A DNA stretch of 64,000 nucleotides from Kangiella spongicola (GTDB lineage Bacteria > Pseudomonadota > Gammaproteobacteria > Enterobacterales > Kangiellaceae): positions 186,001-250,000 of the forward strand of contig NZ_QICH01000001.1 in the NCBI RefSeq assembly GCF_003194565.2. Reading direction: 5' to 3'. The notes below the pieces were generated by a model. The model ran no database searches and was not told the origin of the DNA. It saw only the letters and a list, made by a program, of their open reading frames with translations. A program made the translations under genes and the position numbers. Shown one piece after another: positions 1-9,406 of the stretch (position 1 is its first letter; every line of letters starts with the position of its first letter).

Positions 1-357
1 TTTATGGCGACCTTGGACAAGAACCGTCAACGTCGTCGCTATCAGACCTACCGCGTTAAAAGTGGGGATAGCTTATGGAGTATTGGTAAGCGCTTTGGAG
101 TAACGTCAACTCAGGTTGCTCGTTGGAATAACATGAACAAAAACAGTACTTTACGAATCGGTCAGCGGCTAAAAGTTTGGCCTAAACGTTACTCCCAGTT
201 TGCCTCGGCTAAAACCTCATACAAAGTCAGAAGTGGTGATTCACTTTCAGCAATCGCCCGAAAGTTTAACGTTAAAATTAGTGACTTAACGAAATGGAAC
301 CAACTGAGTAAAAGAAGCATTATTCGCCCAGGACAAACCTTAACTATTTTTCGCTAA
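1..357 (+). CDS. C-terminal part of a LysM-domain cell-wall protein (MltD-like)
   Basis: The reading frame is already open at base 1, so the gene starts outside the window. An internal ATG lies at position 4. The visible 117 residues contain two LysM peptidoglycan-binding repeats, each with a YxVxSGDSLxxIxxxFxV core (about residues 17-59 and 73-116), and the chain ends right after the second repeat. Paired C-terminal LysM repeats are typical of the lytic transglycosylase MltD, but the catalytic part is not visible, so another LysM hydrolase or amidase is possible. A strong terminator follows 27 bp after the stop. Confidence 0.7.
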   Translation, partial: FMATLDKNRQRRRYQTYRVKSGDSLWSIGKRFGVTSTQVARWNNMNKNSTLRIGQRLKVWPKRYSQFASAKTSYKVRSGDSLSAIARKFNVKISDLTKWNQLSKRSIIRPGQTLTIFR

Positions 358-384
358 GCTTTCTAACATATAACAATTAACAAT

Positions 385-410
385 AAAAAAGGGCCCGAAG
401 GCCCTTTTTT
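385..410. terminator. Bidirectional rho-independent terminator
   Basis: A perfect 11-bp stem (AAAAAAGGGCC with GGCCCTTTTTT) closes a four-base CGAA loop. The A-run and T-run on the two sides let it work in both directions. It separates the plus-strand LysM gene from the minus-strand natB. Confidence 0.9.
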
Positions 411-453
411 ATTTCCGTGTATTTAACTAATAAAGCACAGCTGAGTACAAAGC

Positions 454-1650
454 TTAGCTTCTGAATAACACCTTCTCTTTCTTAAAGAACTGAGTTGTGA
501 AATACAATAAAGCTCCAGCAATAACTACTGTTGACGCTAATAAAACCATAATCATGCTGTAATCTACTGTACCTTTCACCAAATCCTTCATTGCTAAAGC
601 AACGTTGGTGATAGGAATCATTGCAGTCTTAACGTTTAGCTCCATACCTGGGACAAAAGCCACGATGACAGGCATAAAACCAAGCATAAATATTGGCGAC
701 ATGTAAGCTTGCGCTTCTTTCATGTTTTTAGCGTAAATCGAAGCGCTCAACATGATCGATGCAAAAATACTGGTAAGCGGTACTAACAATACTGCGACAA
801 GTAGCAGATCGAGTCCCGAGATATTCGACAGGAAGTCCAGCCCACTCATTTTGCCACCCATGGTGAAAATCCAGGTCCACACAAAATAACTGAGCAGTGT
901 CACAATGACCGTGAAGAAGCTCGCTGTAAAAATCACACCAAACTTAGCTAAAACAATCTTGCCTTTGGTCATTGGTGTAAGTAACAAGGTCTCTAAAGTA
1001 CCGCGTTCTTTTTCACCAACACCAAGCTCTAGCGCAGGATACATAGCTCCAGATACTGCTAAAGCTATAAGAATGTATGCGATTAGTGGGCCGGCAAACT
1101 CACCAATTCTCTCACGCTCCGACGCGAAGTTTTTATTTTCTACTGCAATAGGCTTGTTGAACGCTTTAACATTGTCGGTCGTTAAATTAAATCGTTCACC
1201 TAATGCTAATCGCTCAGTATTGTTATAGGCTTCAATAATATCTTTGACCCTTTTATTAGAGATATTATCGAGCTTAGAAGCCCCTTTATAATACAGGTTT
1301 ATGAGCTCTTGCTTACGACTTTGTGAAGGCATTGCAGAGTCTTCTGGCACTTCTATGATGAAGTCGACCTTATCGTTCAAAATTTCTGCTTTGTAGTCGC
1401 TAGACTCTAGCTCTACTTTTTTGAAGTGCTTTTCTGCTGTAAATAGGTCAGGTAAACCCTCGAAAGTATTGCCATTAACAAAAGCTATCTTAAGCTCTTT
1501 AATTTCTGCCTCTTGCGTTTTACTTTGGGTAAATTTCCCTACACCAAAAAACAACACTGGGAAAATTATCGTTGGCAACAGAATCGAAAAAATTAACGTT
1601 TTCTTATCGCGCAAGATTTCTAGTAATTCTTTTTTATAAACTAACCACAT
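454..1650 (-). CDS. natB: ABC transporter permease, NatB type
   Basis: This is a 398-residue ABC-2 type permease. One transmembrane segment sits at about residues 17-37, then comes a long extracytoplasmic region to about residue 185, then a block of five or six hydrophobic helices. That is the topology of NatB and YhaP-like exporters. The motif GVGEKERGTLETLLLTP is the characteristic cytoplasmic coupling segment of this family. The gene begins 1 bp after the stop of the ATPase gene, so the two form one transcription unit. NatAB of Bacillus extrudes sodium, but many relatives export other substrates, so the substrate is not known here. Confidence 0.85.
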   Translation of the reverse strand: MWLVYKKELLEILRDKKTLIFSILLPTIIFPVLFFGVGKFTQSKTQEAEIKELKIAFVNGNTFEGLPDLFTAEKHFKKVELESSDYKAEILNDKVDFIIEVPEDSAMPSQSRKQELINLYYKGASKLDNISNKRVKDIIEAYNNTERLALGERFNLTTDNVKAFNKPIAVENKNFASERERIGEFAGPLIAYILIALAVSGAMYPALELGVGEKERGTLETLLLTPMTKGKIVLAKFGVIFTASFFTVIVTLLSYFVWTWIFTMGGKMSGLDFLSNISGLDLLLVAVLLVPLTSIFASIMLSASIYAKNMKEAQAYMSPIFMLGFMPVIVAFVPGMELNVKTAMIPITNVALAMKDLVKGTVDYSMIMVLLASTVVIAGALLYFTTQFFKKEKVLFRS

Positions 1651-1651
1651 T

Positions 1652-2452
1652 CTAAGCGACCTCCTTCTCTTTATTATTCACATTAGCTAAGAATGCATCG
1701 TACAAGTTACCCGACGGCGTCTGTGATGCGAAATTTTGTGTGCTGCCATAGAACTTAGTTTCACCGAGATCAATCAGACAGACTTCATCACAAAGCCTTT
1801 CAACCTCATGCAGGTGATGTGTCGAAAATATCACAGACATTTCGGTTTCTTTATAGCTTTCAATAAAATCTAAAACAGTTTTTGCAGAAATCACATCAAG
1901 CCCCGTAGTTGGCTCATCAAAAACCAATACTTTTGGGTCATGAATCACTGCTCGAGCGATTGAGGCGCGCTGCATCATACCTGTGGAGAGATCATCGGCT
2001 CGCTTTCCAGCAAAAGTATGCATATCAAGCATAGAGAAGATTTTATCAATTCGCTCATCCATTAGCTGCTTAGATAAGCCATGCATACGCCCAAAGTATT
2101 CGACGTTTTCACGTACCGTCAAGCGATGATAAAGACCCGTTTTGCCTGAAAGGAATCCTATCAGCTTCTGAGCATAGCGTAGTTCTTTGGTGACATCGTG
2201 CCCATTAATTAAGATTTCCCCCGATGTTGGCTCCAAAGCCGTCGATAACATACGAAGAGTTGTAGTTTTACCAGCTCCGTTTGGCCCAAGTAGACCTAAA
2301 ACTTTGCCTTTGCCACATTGAAAGCTAACATCGCGAACAGCGTGAAACACCCCTTCGCCTTCCCTAGGATCTGTTGCAGCTTTATTCTTTTTTTTCTTTG
2401 CCTCCTTTTTATCGTAGGCAAAACTTTTGGATAAGCCTTTAATTTCTATCAT
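1652..2452 (-). CDS. natA: ABC transporter ATPase, NatA type
   Basis: This 266-residue nucleotide-binding subunit has Walker A GPNGAGKTTT, signature LSTGMMQR, Walker B VLVFDEP and the switch histidine in STHHLHEVE. It powers the NatB-like permease encoded immediately downstream. A lysine-rich insertion at about residues 14-25 precedes the Walker A motif and is not typical of the family core. It is probably a surface loop. The gene lies 17 bp after ycjF on the same strand, so ycjXF-natAB could share a transcript. Confidence 0.88.
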   Translation of the reverse strand: MIEIKGLSKSFAYDKKEAKKKKNKAATDPREGEGVFHAVRDVSFQCGKGKVLGLLGPNGAGKTTTLRMLSTALEPTSGEILINGHDVTKELRYAQKLIGFLSGKTGLYHRLTVRENVEYFGRMHGLSKQLMDERIDKIFSMLDMHTFAGKRADDLSTGMMQRASIARAVIHDPKVLVFDEPTTGLDVISAKTVLDFIESYKETEMSVIFSTHHLHEVERLCDEVCLIDLGETKFYGSTQNFASQTPSGNLYDAFLANVNNKEKEVA

Positions 2453-2469
2453 TCTTTTTTCCCCTAATT

Positions 2470-3564
2470 CTAACTATCGTCGTAATCATTATGTTGCTTC
2501 AAAGCTTCCTGTTGCTTCACTTTCTCACCCTGCTTGTTAGATTTATCGCTGGAAGCACTTTTAACCAAACCTATAACCTTACTGAGCACGGACTTACGAA
2601 CCTGACTTAACTTTGGCTTAGTTTCGCTATTGTAAGGCACTGGGCGGCATAGATGCATGGTTTGTAAGCCCATACGCGCGATTAATAAGCCTACACCAAT
2701 ACCTTGAGCTGCTTTAGTCGAGATTGTCGCTGTTAAGCCCTTTCCAAGCAGTTCAACGCCAGCGTCGGCAACTAACTCGCTGGCTCCCGCCAACATCATA
2801 TTCTTAAATACTCTTTTCGTCATCTCAAATCGCCCTAAAGCTGTTTGAGGACAGCCATAAAGCGCAGACAACTGCTGAATCATCTTGCTACTGCGCCAGG
2901 CCACTAAAGCCATATCTACGGCCGCTAACGGACTCAATGCCACCATAGCGGCAGCCTCAGTAGCATGTTTCGTTACAACCTCGATAGCAGCAGAGTCGAG
3001 TCCCTTTAATATTGTTGACGAATAGATTTGTATCAATTCTTGATCATTATGAATTTGTTGCTTTCGCTTATCATAGTCCTGCTGCAACTTGTCGATATTC
3101 GCTGTTTTGGCTATTTCCTCAGAGACTTCTGCCAAAAGGGAGTTTGCTTGACCATAACTGCTAACTTCAAGTAAGCCACTTATTGCTTCCTGTTGTCGCT
3201 GTCGCTTCTTAAGGCGAGTTCTGGAACGCCACCCTTTATACAGTGAATAAGTACCACTTATGACAATAAGACCACCTAGAAAGCCAACGGCACTTCCAAG
3301 TAGCCAGTGTTGATTATAGAGGTTCGTAATGAAGCTTGTTGCTTCGTAACCTGCTGCAATAATTACAAAGGTGGATAGACTTGGCCAAAAAAGTTTCTTA
3401 AGAACTGACTTTTTTTTAGTAGATTTTAAAGTTATAGCAAGCTCATTATCAAACTCTTTCCCGACAAGTGTCTTACTTGTAGCTTCAAACTGCTCATTTA
3501 ATAGCTTTTCAGCTTTTTGATGAGCCTTATCGGAACTATAGAACTTAACAGGTTTGTCGCTCAT
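2470..3564 (-). CDS. ycjF: YcjF-family membrane protein (DUF697, TIGR01620-like)
   Basis: This 364-residue protein has two hydrophobic helices at about residues 62-110. After a charged stretch comes a C-terminal DUF697-like region (about 190-300) rich in Ala and Gly, with AAMVALSPLAAVDMALVAWR and GVGLLIARMGLQTMHLCRPV. This is the arrangement of E. coli YcjF. Its start overlaps the ycjX stop by 4 bp, implying translational coupling. YcjX and YcjF are linked to the Psp envelope-stress regulon in enterobacteria, but no psp gene is visible nearby. Its biochemical role is not established. Confidence 0.85.
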   Translation of the reverse strand: MSDKPVKFYSSDKAHQKAEKLLNEQFEATSKTLVGKEFDNELAITLKSTKKKSVLKKLFWPSLSTFVIIAAGYEATSFITNLYNQHWLLGSAVGFLGGLIVISGTYSLYKGWRSRTRLKKRQRQQEAISGLLEVSSYGQANSLLAEVSEEIAKTANIDKLQQDYDKRKQQIHNDQELIQIYSSTILKGLDSAAIEVVTKHATEAAAMVALSPLAAVDMALVAWRSSKMIQQLSALYGCPQTALGRFEMTKRVFKNMMLAGASELVADAGVELLGKGLTATISTKAAQGIGVGLLIARMGLQTMHLCRPVPYNSETKPKLSQVRKSVLSKVIGLVKSASSDKSNKQGEKVKQQEALKQHNDYDDS

Positions 3565-5048
3565 ACAAATTTATCTCCAATCAGAAACTGAAGAACTTTA
3601 TCCATTCTTATATGTGGCAATGGTTCATCAGGGCTAAAGCAGGGCACAGCAAAAGGAGAAAAGTCTATTTCCAATTTGCGCCACTCTTCCCTACTTAGTG
3701 TCTTCGAAGGGACTTTACCTGGATAATGAATCACAGACTCACGAGATTCTACATCTAAACCTTTCACACAATGGAGCTGTTTCCCATCGTGCTCGGTGGT
3801 AACTGGCTCAGAGGTAGCGACTGAAGCTATGGCCATAGTTTCAACATCAACACCCTCGTAACCAATATCGTTCTTAACTTGAGCAACTGTTTTTTGCATA
3901 AAGGACTCTAGGGACGCATGCTGATCCGGTGGTACTAGATCAGCTTTGGTCGTTGCAATCAACAGCTTATCGATTGACGGGGAAAACAGTCGTTTCAACC
4001 AATTAGAGCGGCCATAACTAAAACCTTCTAACAAGCGCTCAATAGTATGTTTGAAATCTAGGTATGATTCGTAGTCTGACTCTAAAATCGAGTTAGTATC
4101 AATAAGCACGATTTGACGATCAACTTTTGAAAAATACTCTTCAAAAAAAGGGCGGATAATATGTTTTTGGTAATAATTATATCGACGCTCTAAAATTTTT
4201 AATAAAGACTGACTCTCAAACTGTTCCCAATCCAGACTTAGAATATCTGACGAGATTACTGGAAAGAAAGAAAGTACAGGGCTGCCTTCAAGTTCACCAG
4301 GAAGCAGAAAACGACCAGGCAAGGCTAAACTGAAATCCTTATTATACTTGCGATAATCATAGAGTGCCGTTCTGTAATCATTAGCTACGCTACTTAATAA
4401 CTTATCTATTTCAGCTTCGTCCACAGGTTCACTGTATTGAAGCTCGGATAGCTGTTTGACAACATCAGAAGCATACTGCTGACGCCTCTCTCTTCTTAAA
4501 TACTGTTGGCATAGCTCAGACCATTCTTTAAAACTTAATCTTAGCAAGGGTAAATCCAACAACCACTCACCAGGATAGTCAAGGATCTCTACAGTAAGAG
4601 TGCTATCCTTAGATACTTTCCGCAACCATTTATCTTTGACTTTATATCGGCAGCTAATATTAGCTTGAGAAATATTACGCGTTGAACTGGGCCATATGGG
4701 GTTAGCATCAACCAAAGAGCCAAAGCAACCCTGATAGTCAAACTTAGGAATGTGTAACTCTTGATGCATGGCAAGCTTTGATGCTTTGAATCTGCGTTCT
4801 CTACAGGGCTCAAGGAATGTAAGGTGCCCTTCAACTGGCGCATGAAGTAATTGATTAATAACAGATGTTACAAAGGCAGTTTTGCCTGCTCCACTGAGCC
4901 CTGTTACTGCAACTCGCACATGTCGATCTAGTCCACGATGCACAAGCTTCTCAGCTTTACTTTTTGCTTTGTGATACCAAGCCATAGTCAATCCAATAAA
5001 AGTACTGTCTATAGTATAGAGTAGATTACTCGAGTGAAATATGTTCAA
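3561..5048 (-). CDS. ycjX: YcjX-family GTPase-like protein (DUF463)
   Basis: This 495-residue P-loop protein has a Walker A-like GLSGAGKTAF at about residues 49-58, a switch-region LDYPGEWLLDLPLL, and TKADL, an NKxD-like guanine-specificity motif. These identify the YcjX stress-associated NTPase family. An alternative start at residue 23 (MAWYHKAKSK, at 4982) would remove a leader that is not conserved in the family and may be more realistic. The gene is coupled to ycjF by a 4-bp overlap. The partner membrane protein suggests action at the inner face of the cytoplasmic membrane. Confidence 0.87.
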   Translation of the reverse strand: MNIFHSSNLLYTIDSTFIGLTMAWYHKAKSKAEKLVHRGLDRHVRVAVTGLSGAGKTAFVTSVINQLLHAPVEGHLTFLEPCRERRFKASKLAMHQELHIPKFDYQGCFGSLVDANPIWPSSTRNISQANISCRYKVKDKWLRKVSKDSTLTVEILDYPGEWLLDLPLLRLSFKEWSELCQQYLRRERRQQYASDVVKQLSELQYSEPVDEAEIDKLLSSVANDYRTALYDYRKYNKDFSLALPGRFLLPGELEGSPVLSFFPVISSDILSLDWEQFESQSLLKILERRYNYYQKHIIRPFFEEYFSKVDRQIVLIDTNSILESDYESYLDFKHTIERLLEGFSYGRSNWLKRLFSPSIDKLLIATTKADLVPPDQHASLESFMQKTVAQVKNDIGYEGVDVETMAIASVATSEPVTTEHDGKQLHCVKGLDVESRESVIHYPGKVPSKTLSREEWRKLEIDFSPFAVPCFSPDEPLPHIRMDKVLQFLIGDKFV

Positions 5049-5097
5049 ACGTAATAAAGTATTTCGAAAAGCTTATAGTATTTCATAAAGACAAAAA

Positions 5098-5123
5098 AAA
5101 ACGCTACTTAAAAGTAGCGTTTT
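5098..5123. terminator. Rho-independent terminator
   Basis: An 11-bp stem, AAAACGCTACT with AGTAGCGTTTT, encloses a TAAA loop with A and T tracts at both feet. On the minus strand it ends the TonB2/TPR operon. The plus-strand T-run is shorter. Confidence 0.85.
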
Positions 5124-5138
5124 ATAAGTATAAATAAA

Positions 5139-6476
5139 TTAAGAATCGTTGTCTGTAGAGTCTTCCTCTAGCTTCATAGCTGCTATAGACTCTTTCATTC
5201 TTTTTAGATCGCCTATGTATTTGATATAAGCTTTGGCATTTTTAGCAACCTTTGGATATTTACTAGCTCTTTCCATTGTAGCAATCGCAGCACTTTCCTG
5301 GCCTAATCTAAACTGTGAAACACCAAGGTTCATGTATGCATAACCTATATCTTCTTTATCTAAGCCACCCTTTCGAATTGCACTTTTGTATCTTTCTATA
5401 GCTTTCTTATAATTATCGCGGTCTTGATACATAATCGCAACTTTATAATCATACTTTCCACTAGAAGTAAAACCGCTTGCCTTATCGTAAGCTTTTACTG
5501 CATTCTCTAGATCTTTAGCATAGAAATAATTGTCAGCCACTCGCTTCCAGTTATCTTCTGTGGACTCAACAATACCTTCCTCAATGCCTTCCTTAAGTCT
5601 TTCAGCTGCGAGTCTAGGCGTTTGGTTATTAGAGAATAGTGCCGATAATTGTTTATAATTAGTTTCACTTTTCCAAATACCATTCATTCTTGCAAGTTCT
5701 GCTAAAGCCAACATATCTGCTTGCTTGCCTCTGCGACTATAAACTGCAAATAGGTTATTATATGCAGACTTATCGTCAGCGTATAACTCTACCATTTCCT
5801 CGCCAATGACCTCAGCCCCAGCTAAATCATTGAGTTTATAATGAGCTCCGAATAGTATTCCGTAAAGCCCTTTTTTCGAAGAGTAACCTTGTTGAATTGC
5901 AATGTATGCTGGACAAATTGATTCACGGAACTTCTCAGTTTGATAAAACATCTGAGAATAAGCAGCATAAGAAGAAGCAGGTGGTTTAATGACGTTATCA
6001 AAGTATTGCTTCATCCACTTCAACGCTTCATTGTAGTTTTCCTGAACCATATAAACACGAGCAATACTCATTCGAATATTTGCAGCATTCGCAGGTGTTA
6101 AAAAACCACTATTAAGGGCCTTCTGGAAAGCACGGACAGCATCGTTGTATCTTTCCATAGCATTATAATTAACGCCTAGTAAATATTGCCCTCTTCCTAC
6201 TGCAACTTTATCGCCTGATTCTGCAATTAATTCATTAAGTAGAGCAATTGACTCTGCATGTTTGCCATCAGCATAGGCTTCATTAGCGGCAGTGATTTTT
6301 TTAAAAGCAGACTGTGATGTTATCGAACCTACCTTTTTTTCAGGGTATTCACCTTCAGTCGGCGCTAAAGGCTTACATGAAGACGTATACTTTGTTTGGG
6401 GCAATGCAGAAGCACTACCCGCAAACAATAAACCTGTGACGCCTAAAATAATTGGTAATTTTTTCATATTTATCAC
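5139..6476 (-). CDS. Secreted TPR protein of the TonB2 operon
   Basis: This 445-residue protein has a Sec signal peptide (about residues 1-24, ending SASA). The initiator could equally be the second Met, MKKLPII. The rest is tandem helical repeats of TPR type with signatures such as YNDAVRAFQKAL and YKKAIERYKSAI, ending in an acidic tail. It is the last gene of a DUF3450-ExbB-ExbB-ExbD-TonB cluster, 9 bp after tonB. TPR proteins of this sort recur in TonB2 loci of marine gammaproteobacteria. A periplasmic scaffold role for the TonB complex is inferred from context. Confidence 0.8.
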   Translation of the reverse strand: MINMKKLPIILGVTGLLFAGSASALPQTKYTSSCKPLAPTEGEYPEKKVGSITSQSAFKKITAANEAYADGKHAESIALLNELIAESGDKVAVGRGQYLLGVNYNAMERYNDAVRAFQKALNSGFLTPANAANIRMSIARVYMVQENYNEALKWMKQYFDNVIKPPASSYAAYSQMFYQTEKFRESICPAYIAIQQGYSSKKGLYGILFGAHYKLNDLAGAEVIGEEMVELYADDKSAYNNLFAVYSRRGKQADMLALAELARMNGIWKSETNYKQLSALFSNNQTPRLAAERLKEGIEEGIVESTEDNWKRVADNYFYAKDLENAVKAYDKASGFTSSGKYDYKVAIMYQDRDNYKKAIERYKSAIRKGGLDKEDIGYAYMNLGVSQFRLGQESAAIATMERASKYPKVAKNAKAYIKYIGDLKRMKESIAAMKLEEDSTDNDS

Positions 6477-6485
6477 TTTTAAAAG

Positions 6486-7118
6486 TTACTGGTCTAGTTC
6501 AAATTCCATTCTGTAACGCATATTTCGTTGAGGAATAGCTTGACCATTCACAATTCTTGGCTTGAACTTCCACTTTCGGATTGCACGCATAGCGTTTCTT
6601 CTAAATACTCCTCTTGGACTTTCGTCTTCAACAGAAATATTCGAAGGTGAGCCATCTGGGCCTATATCCAGAGTGAATAAAACGTAACCTTCAATTCCTT
6701 TTAGTTGAGCCTGTACTGGGTATTCAGCTTGTGGCTGATAAACAGGGATAGCGTCGCCATCTCCCATTCCAGCGAAATCGGCTTGACCTGTACCAAGACC
6801 ACCAATGTATATTCCGGTACCATCCATAGACGCATCAATATTATCAATTTTGATGTCAACAATTGCTGTCACAACTTTCTGCTGCTTTTGTTGCACTTGT
6901 TGCTGTGGTGGTGGTGGCTCTTTTGGTGGTGGTGGCTTTTTAGGCGGACGACGTTCTTTTCGCTGCACCTGTTTGTCTTCTTCGACAAACGCCACTTCAA
7001 CCTTTACGTTTTCAACTTCATCTTTTTTTGCATTAGATGAAATCAAAAAGTTCATCAAGAGGAACAAGCCAACCACAATACCGAAGGCAAACAGTGCGCT
7101 CACAATAACTCTTAACAT
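6486..7118 (-). CDS. tonB: TonB-family energy transducer
   Basis: This 210-residue protein has an N-terminal membrane anchor (about residues 4-26), a proline-rich periplasmic spacer with KKPPPPKEPPPPQQQ near residues 60-75, and a C-terminal TonB domain (about 118-210). The domain includes YPVQAQLKGIEGYVLFTLDI, RRNAMRAIRKWKFKP and a terminal MRYRMEFELD strand. It carries proton-motive energy from ExbB/ExbD to outer-membrane receptors. The spacer is short, as in TonB2 proteins. The gene abuts exbD with no gap. The poly-proline stretch is why long GGT-rich shadow frames appear on the opposite strand. Confidence 0.92.
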   Translation of the reverse strand: MLRVIVSALFAFGIVVGLFLLMNFLISSNAKKDEVENVKVEVAFVEEDKQVQRKERRPPKKPPPPKEPPPPQQQVQQKQQKVVTAIVDIKIDNIDASMDGTGIYIGGLGTGQADFAGMGDGDAIPVYQPQAEYPVQAQLKGIEGYVLFTLDIGPDGSPSNISVEDESPRGVFRRNAMRAIRKWKFKPRIVNGQAIPQRNMRYRMEFELDQ

Positions 7119-7520
7119 TTACTGTTCCTTTTCTGTTGCAACTGAAACTTTAGCACCAGAGCTCTTAGCAAAATCTAGTACTTGTAATACAAGTCCAGCT
7201 TTCGCCTTTTTATCAGCCTGTATGACTACCTCACCTTCGAGGTTTTCAGTACGCATCGATTGGATTTTCGATTTTACTTCTGACGGCTGTATCGTTGTCT
7301 TGTCGATCGTAATCACATTTTTATCGTCAATTGCGACGAAAATATATGCATTTTTACGCTCTTCAGCTGTCTCCGCTAAAGGTTTGACAACTTCAACACC
7401 AGATTGTTTCACAAAAACCGTGGTGACGATGAAGAAAATTAACATGATGAATACGATGTCCAACATCGGTGTCATATCAATTTCTACATCTTCTTGTTTT
7501 CTTTTATCTTGTATAGCCAT
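7119..7520 (-). CDS. exbD: ExbD-type biopolymer transport protein
   Basis: This 133-residue protein has a short cytoplasmic N-terminus and one transmembrane helix at about residues 17-37 that begins with the conserved MTPMLDIVFIML, where the Asp is the proton-conducting residue of ExbD and TolR. A periplasmic domain follows. It is the stator component that works with the ExbB-like proteins encoded next to it. It is adjacent to tonB with no spacing and 17 bp from exbB. Confidence 0.93.
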   Translation of the reverse strand: MAIQDKRKQEDVEIDMTPMLDIVFIMLIFFIVTTVFVKQSGVEVVKPLAETAEERKNAYIFVAIDDKNVITIDKTTIQPSEVKSKIQSMRTENLEGEVVIQADKKAKAGLVLQVLDFAKSSGAKVSVATEKEQ

Positions 7521-7537
7521 GTAGTTTCACCCAATAA

Positions 7538-8050
7538 TTAATGGTGTGAAAGGTTATCGGCTAACTGGTGCGTCTTAACATAAGTCGTTTGTTCTAAACG
7601 ACTACTGAAAAAGATACCAGATAATGCGGCAACCATTCCCGCCATTGTTGGAATTGTGGCTTTAAAAATACCACCTGCCATTTGACGTGCACTACCCGAA
7701 CCTTGACCTGACATGCCATCAAATACGTCAATCATACCTGTCACAGTACCTAGTAAGCCTAGTAATGGACAAATTGCGATCAAAGTTTTGATTAAAAGCA
7801 TTCTTTGGTTCAACGCTTCTCGAGCTGCAGAGATCCAAGCATCACGGATTTGTTTTGCTTTCCATGAAGTTTGATCTTCACGTGCGTTCCAACGTGCGAT
7901 AATTGAGCGAGCTTCTTTTGGATACTGGCCATAAATGTACCAGTATCGCTCGATCAAGAAGGTCCACATTAAGAAGAGAACGAGTCCTATCCACCATAGG
8001 ACCCATCCGCCTTTACCGATAAACTCTAATATCGTATAGATTAATTCCAT
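7538..8050 (-). CDS. exbB: ExbB-type proton channel protein (MotA/TolQ/ExbB family)
   Basis: This 170-residue protein has three hydrophobic segments. The core includes LLGLLGTVTGMIDVFDGM and GIFKATIPTMAGMVAAL, the signature of the MotA/TolQ/ExbB family. It forms the proton channel with ExbD and energises TonB. It is shorter than E. coli ExbB, as is usual for the second ExbB of TonB2 loci. It lies 9 bp downstream of the longer TtpC-like paralogue in the same operon. Confidence 0.92.
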   Translation of the reverse strand: MELIYTILEFIGKGGWVLWWIGLVLFLMWTFLIERYWYIYGQYPKEARSIIARWNAREDQTSWKAKQIRDAWISAAREALNQRMLLIKTLIAICPLLGLLGTVTGMIDVFDGMSGQGSGSARQMAGGIFKATIPTMAGMVAALSGIFFSSRLEQTTYVKTHQLADNLSHH

Positions 8051-8059
8051 AAGGAAATC

Positions 8060-9406
8060 CTACGCGTTATTCTCGTCATGTTGAGCCATCAAACCTGTGC
8101 TCTGCTCTTCCAAGACGTGAATAATGTTTTTACTTTTACCAGCTACAACAGCGTGTAAGAACGTTAATGGAATTGCTGCTAATAGACCCCAAACAGTTGT
8201 TACCAATGCTTGCGAAATACCGTCGGCCATTAATCGTGGGTCACCAGTACCGTGTAAAGTAATCGATTGGAATACCTCAATCATACCTACTACTGTACCT
8301 AATAGACCAAGTAACGGACCTAGTGCTGCGATTACTTTGATTAAATTAATACCACGCTCGATCTTAGGTGTTTCTTTAAGAACAGCTTCATCTAACTTAA
8401 GTTCAAGATTCTCTACATCTTCATCTTTGTTAGCTAGGTATACTTTCATAATGCGACCAAGAGGGTTGTTTCCTGGTGTGCTTGATTTTCTTTGTGAAGC
8501 AACTTTCGGGCCTGTCACCATATATAGCGTGAATAAACGCTCTAGCGCGATTAGGATACCGATAGCTAAAAGAACCATTACTGTAGAACCAGCAAAGCCT
8601 TTATACTTCCACAAACGATCCGGTAAGCTCATCTTCAATTTTTCTAATTGTAAGATACCGCCTTTGGTTGGATCGATAAACAAGCCAGCATAACCTGAAT
8701 CAGTCGACTCATACTCTGCTGCTAAGTCACGCACTTCAGCAGAAGGTTGAACTTGTAGTGTTTTGATCTGACCTTGCTCATAAATCAAGTAATCTTTACC
8801 TGTAAGCAAGTTGAAAGTACCAATACGCTCAACTGTTTGAGTCTCAGTACGGCCTTCTTCATTGACAACGTCAGCAGCAAAGCTTGTCGTTTTACCTTGC
8901 TCAGTTAATTCTTGAAGCATTAGTACGTAAAAACCACGCAGGTCGTCCATTCTCGGTAGACCTTCAGCTTCGATTAACTTGTTTAGTAGTGCATCACGAC
9001 CAGGGTACTGAGCACTTACTAATGAAGATGAAATATCACCAGATAAGCTGTTCGCAGCCTGACGTACAACACCAAACAACTCACCCAAGTTACCTTGCTT
9101 AATACGTAAGTCTTCAGCAATTTGAGTCAACTGTTTTTCGTTTTCATCAAACTGATTCTTTAAACGCTCACTTCGAGCTTCTTCCGCTGCTAAACGAGCT
9201 TTAGCATCTGCTAATAGGCTTGCTTGACGGCTTTTCTCTTTCTGGAACGTTTGAACACGTTGGTTATTTACTTGCTCTTGAATTCGAGCTTTATCCCTTA
9301 CTTTTTTAAGTAAGTCTGAGTGTGACATACTCTCAGCTGCGTTAGATACAGTTGAAACACTGAATGCGAAAACGCCAGCTAATGATAATGCTAAAAGGTT
9401 TCTCAT
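8060..9406 (-). CDS. ttpC: TtpC-like long ExbB protein with periplasmic coiled coil
   Basis: This 448-residue protein has a signal peptide (about 1-23), a periplasmic region with a long coiled coil (about 30-110), a membrane helix near 275-295, and a C-terminal MotA/TolQ/ExbB domain with ALGPLLGLLGTVVGMIEVF. This architecture matches TtpC of Vibrio TonB2 systems, which is required alongside ExbB2/ExbD2 for TonB2 function. The start overlaps the stop of the DUF3450 gene by 4 bp. The symbol is used by analogy with Vibrio; orthology was not tested. Confidence 0.85.
   Translation of the reverse strand: MRNLLALSLAGVFAFSVSTVSNAAESMSHSDLLKKVRDKARIQEQVNNQRVQTFQKEKSRQASLLADAKARLAAEEARSERLKNQFDENEKQLTQIAEDLRIKQGNLGELFGVVRQAANSLSGDISSSLVSAQYPGRDALLNKLIEAEGLPRMDDLRGFYVLMLQELTEQGKTTSFAADVVNEEGRTETQTVERIGTFNLLTGKDYLIYEQGQIKTLQVQPSAEVRDLAAEYESTDSGYAGLFIDPTKGGILQLEKLKMSLPDRLWKYKGFAGSTVMVLLAIGILIALERLFTLYMVTGPKVASQRKSSTPGNNPLGRIMKVYLANKDEDVENLELKLDEAVLKETPKIERGINLIKVIAALGPLLGLLGTVVGMIEVFQSITLHGTGDPRLMADGISQALVTTVWGLLAAIPLTFLHAVVAGKSKNIIHVLEEQSTGLMAQHDENNA

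Noticed and set aside
6805-7524. 239-residue plus-strand frame rich in Cys and Gly
   Set aside because: It is the shadow of exbD and the poly-proline spacer of tonB on the other strand, with no ribosome site or family.
8124-8693. 189-residue plus-strand frame
   Set aside because: It is antisense to the TtpC-like gene, whose family motifs are complete.
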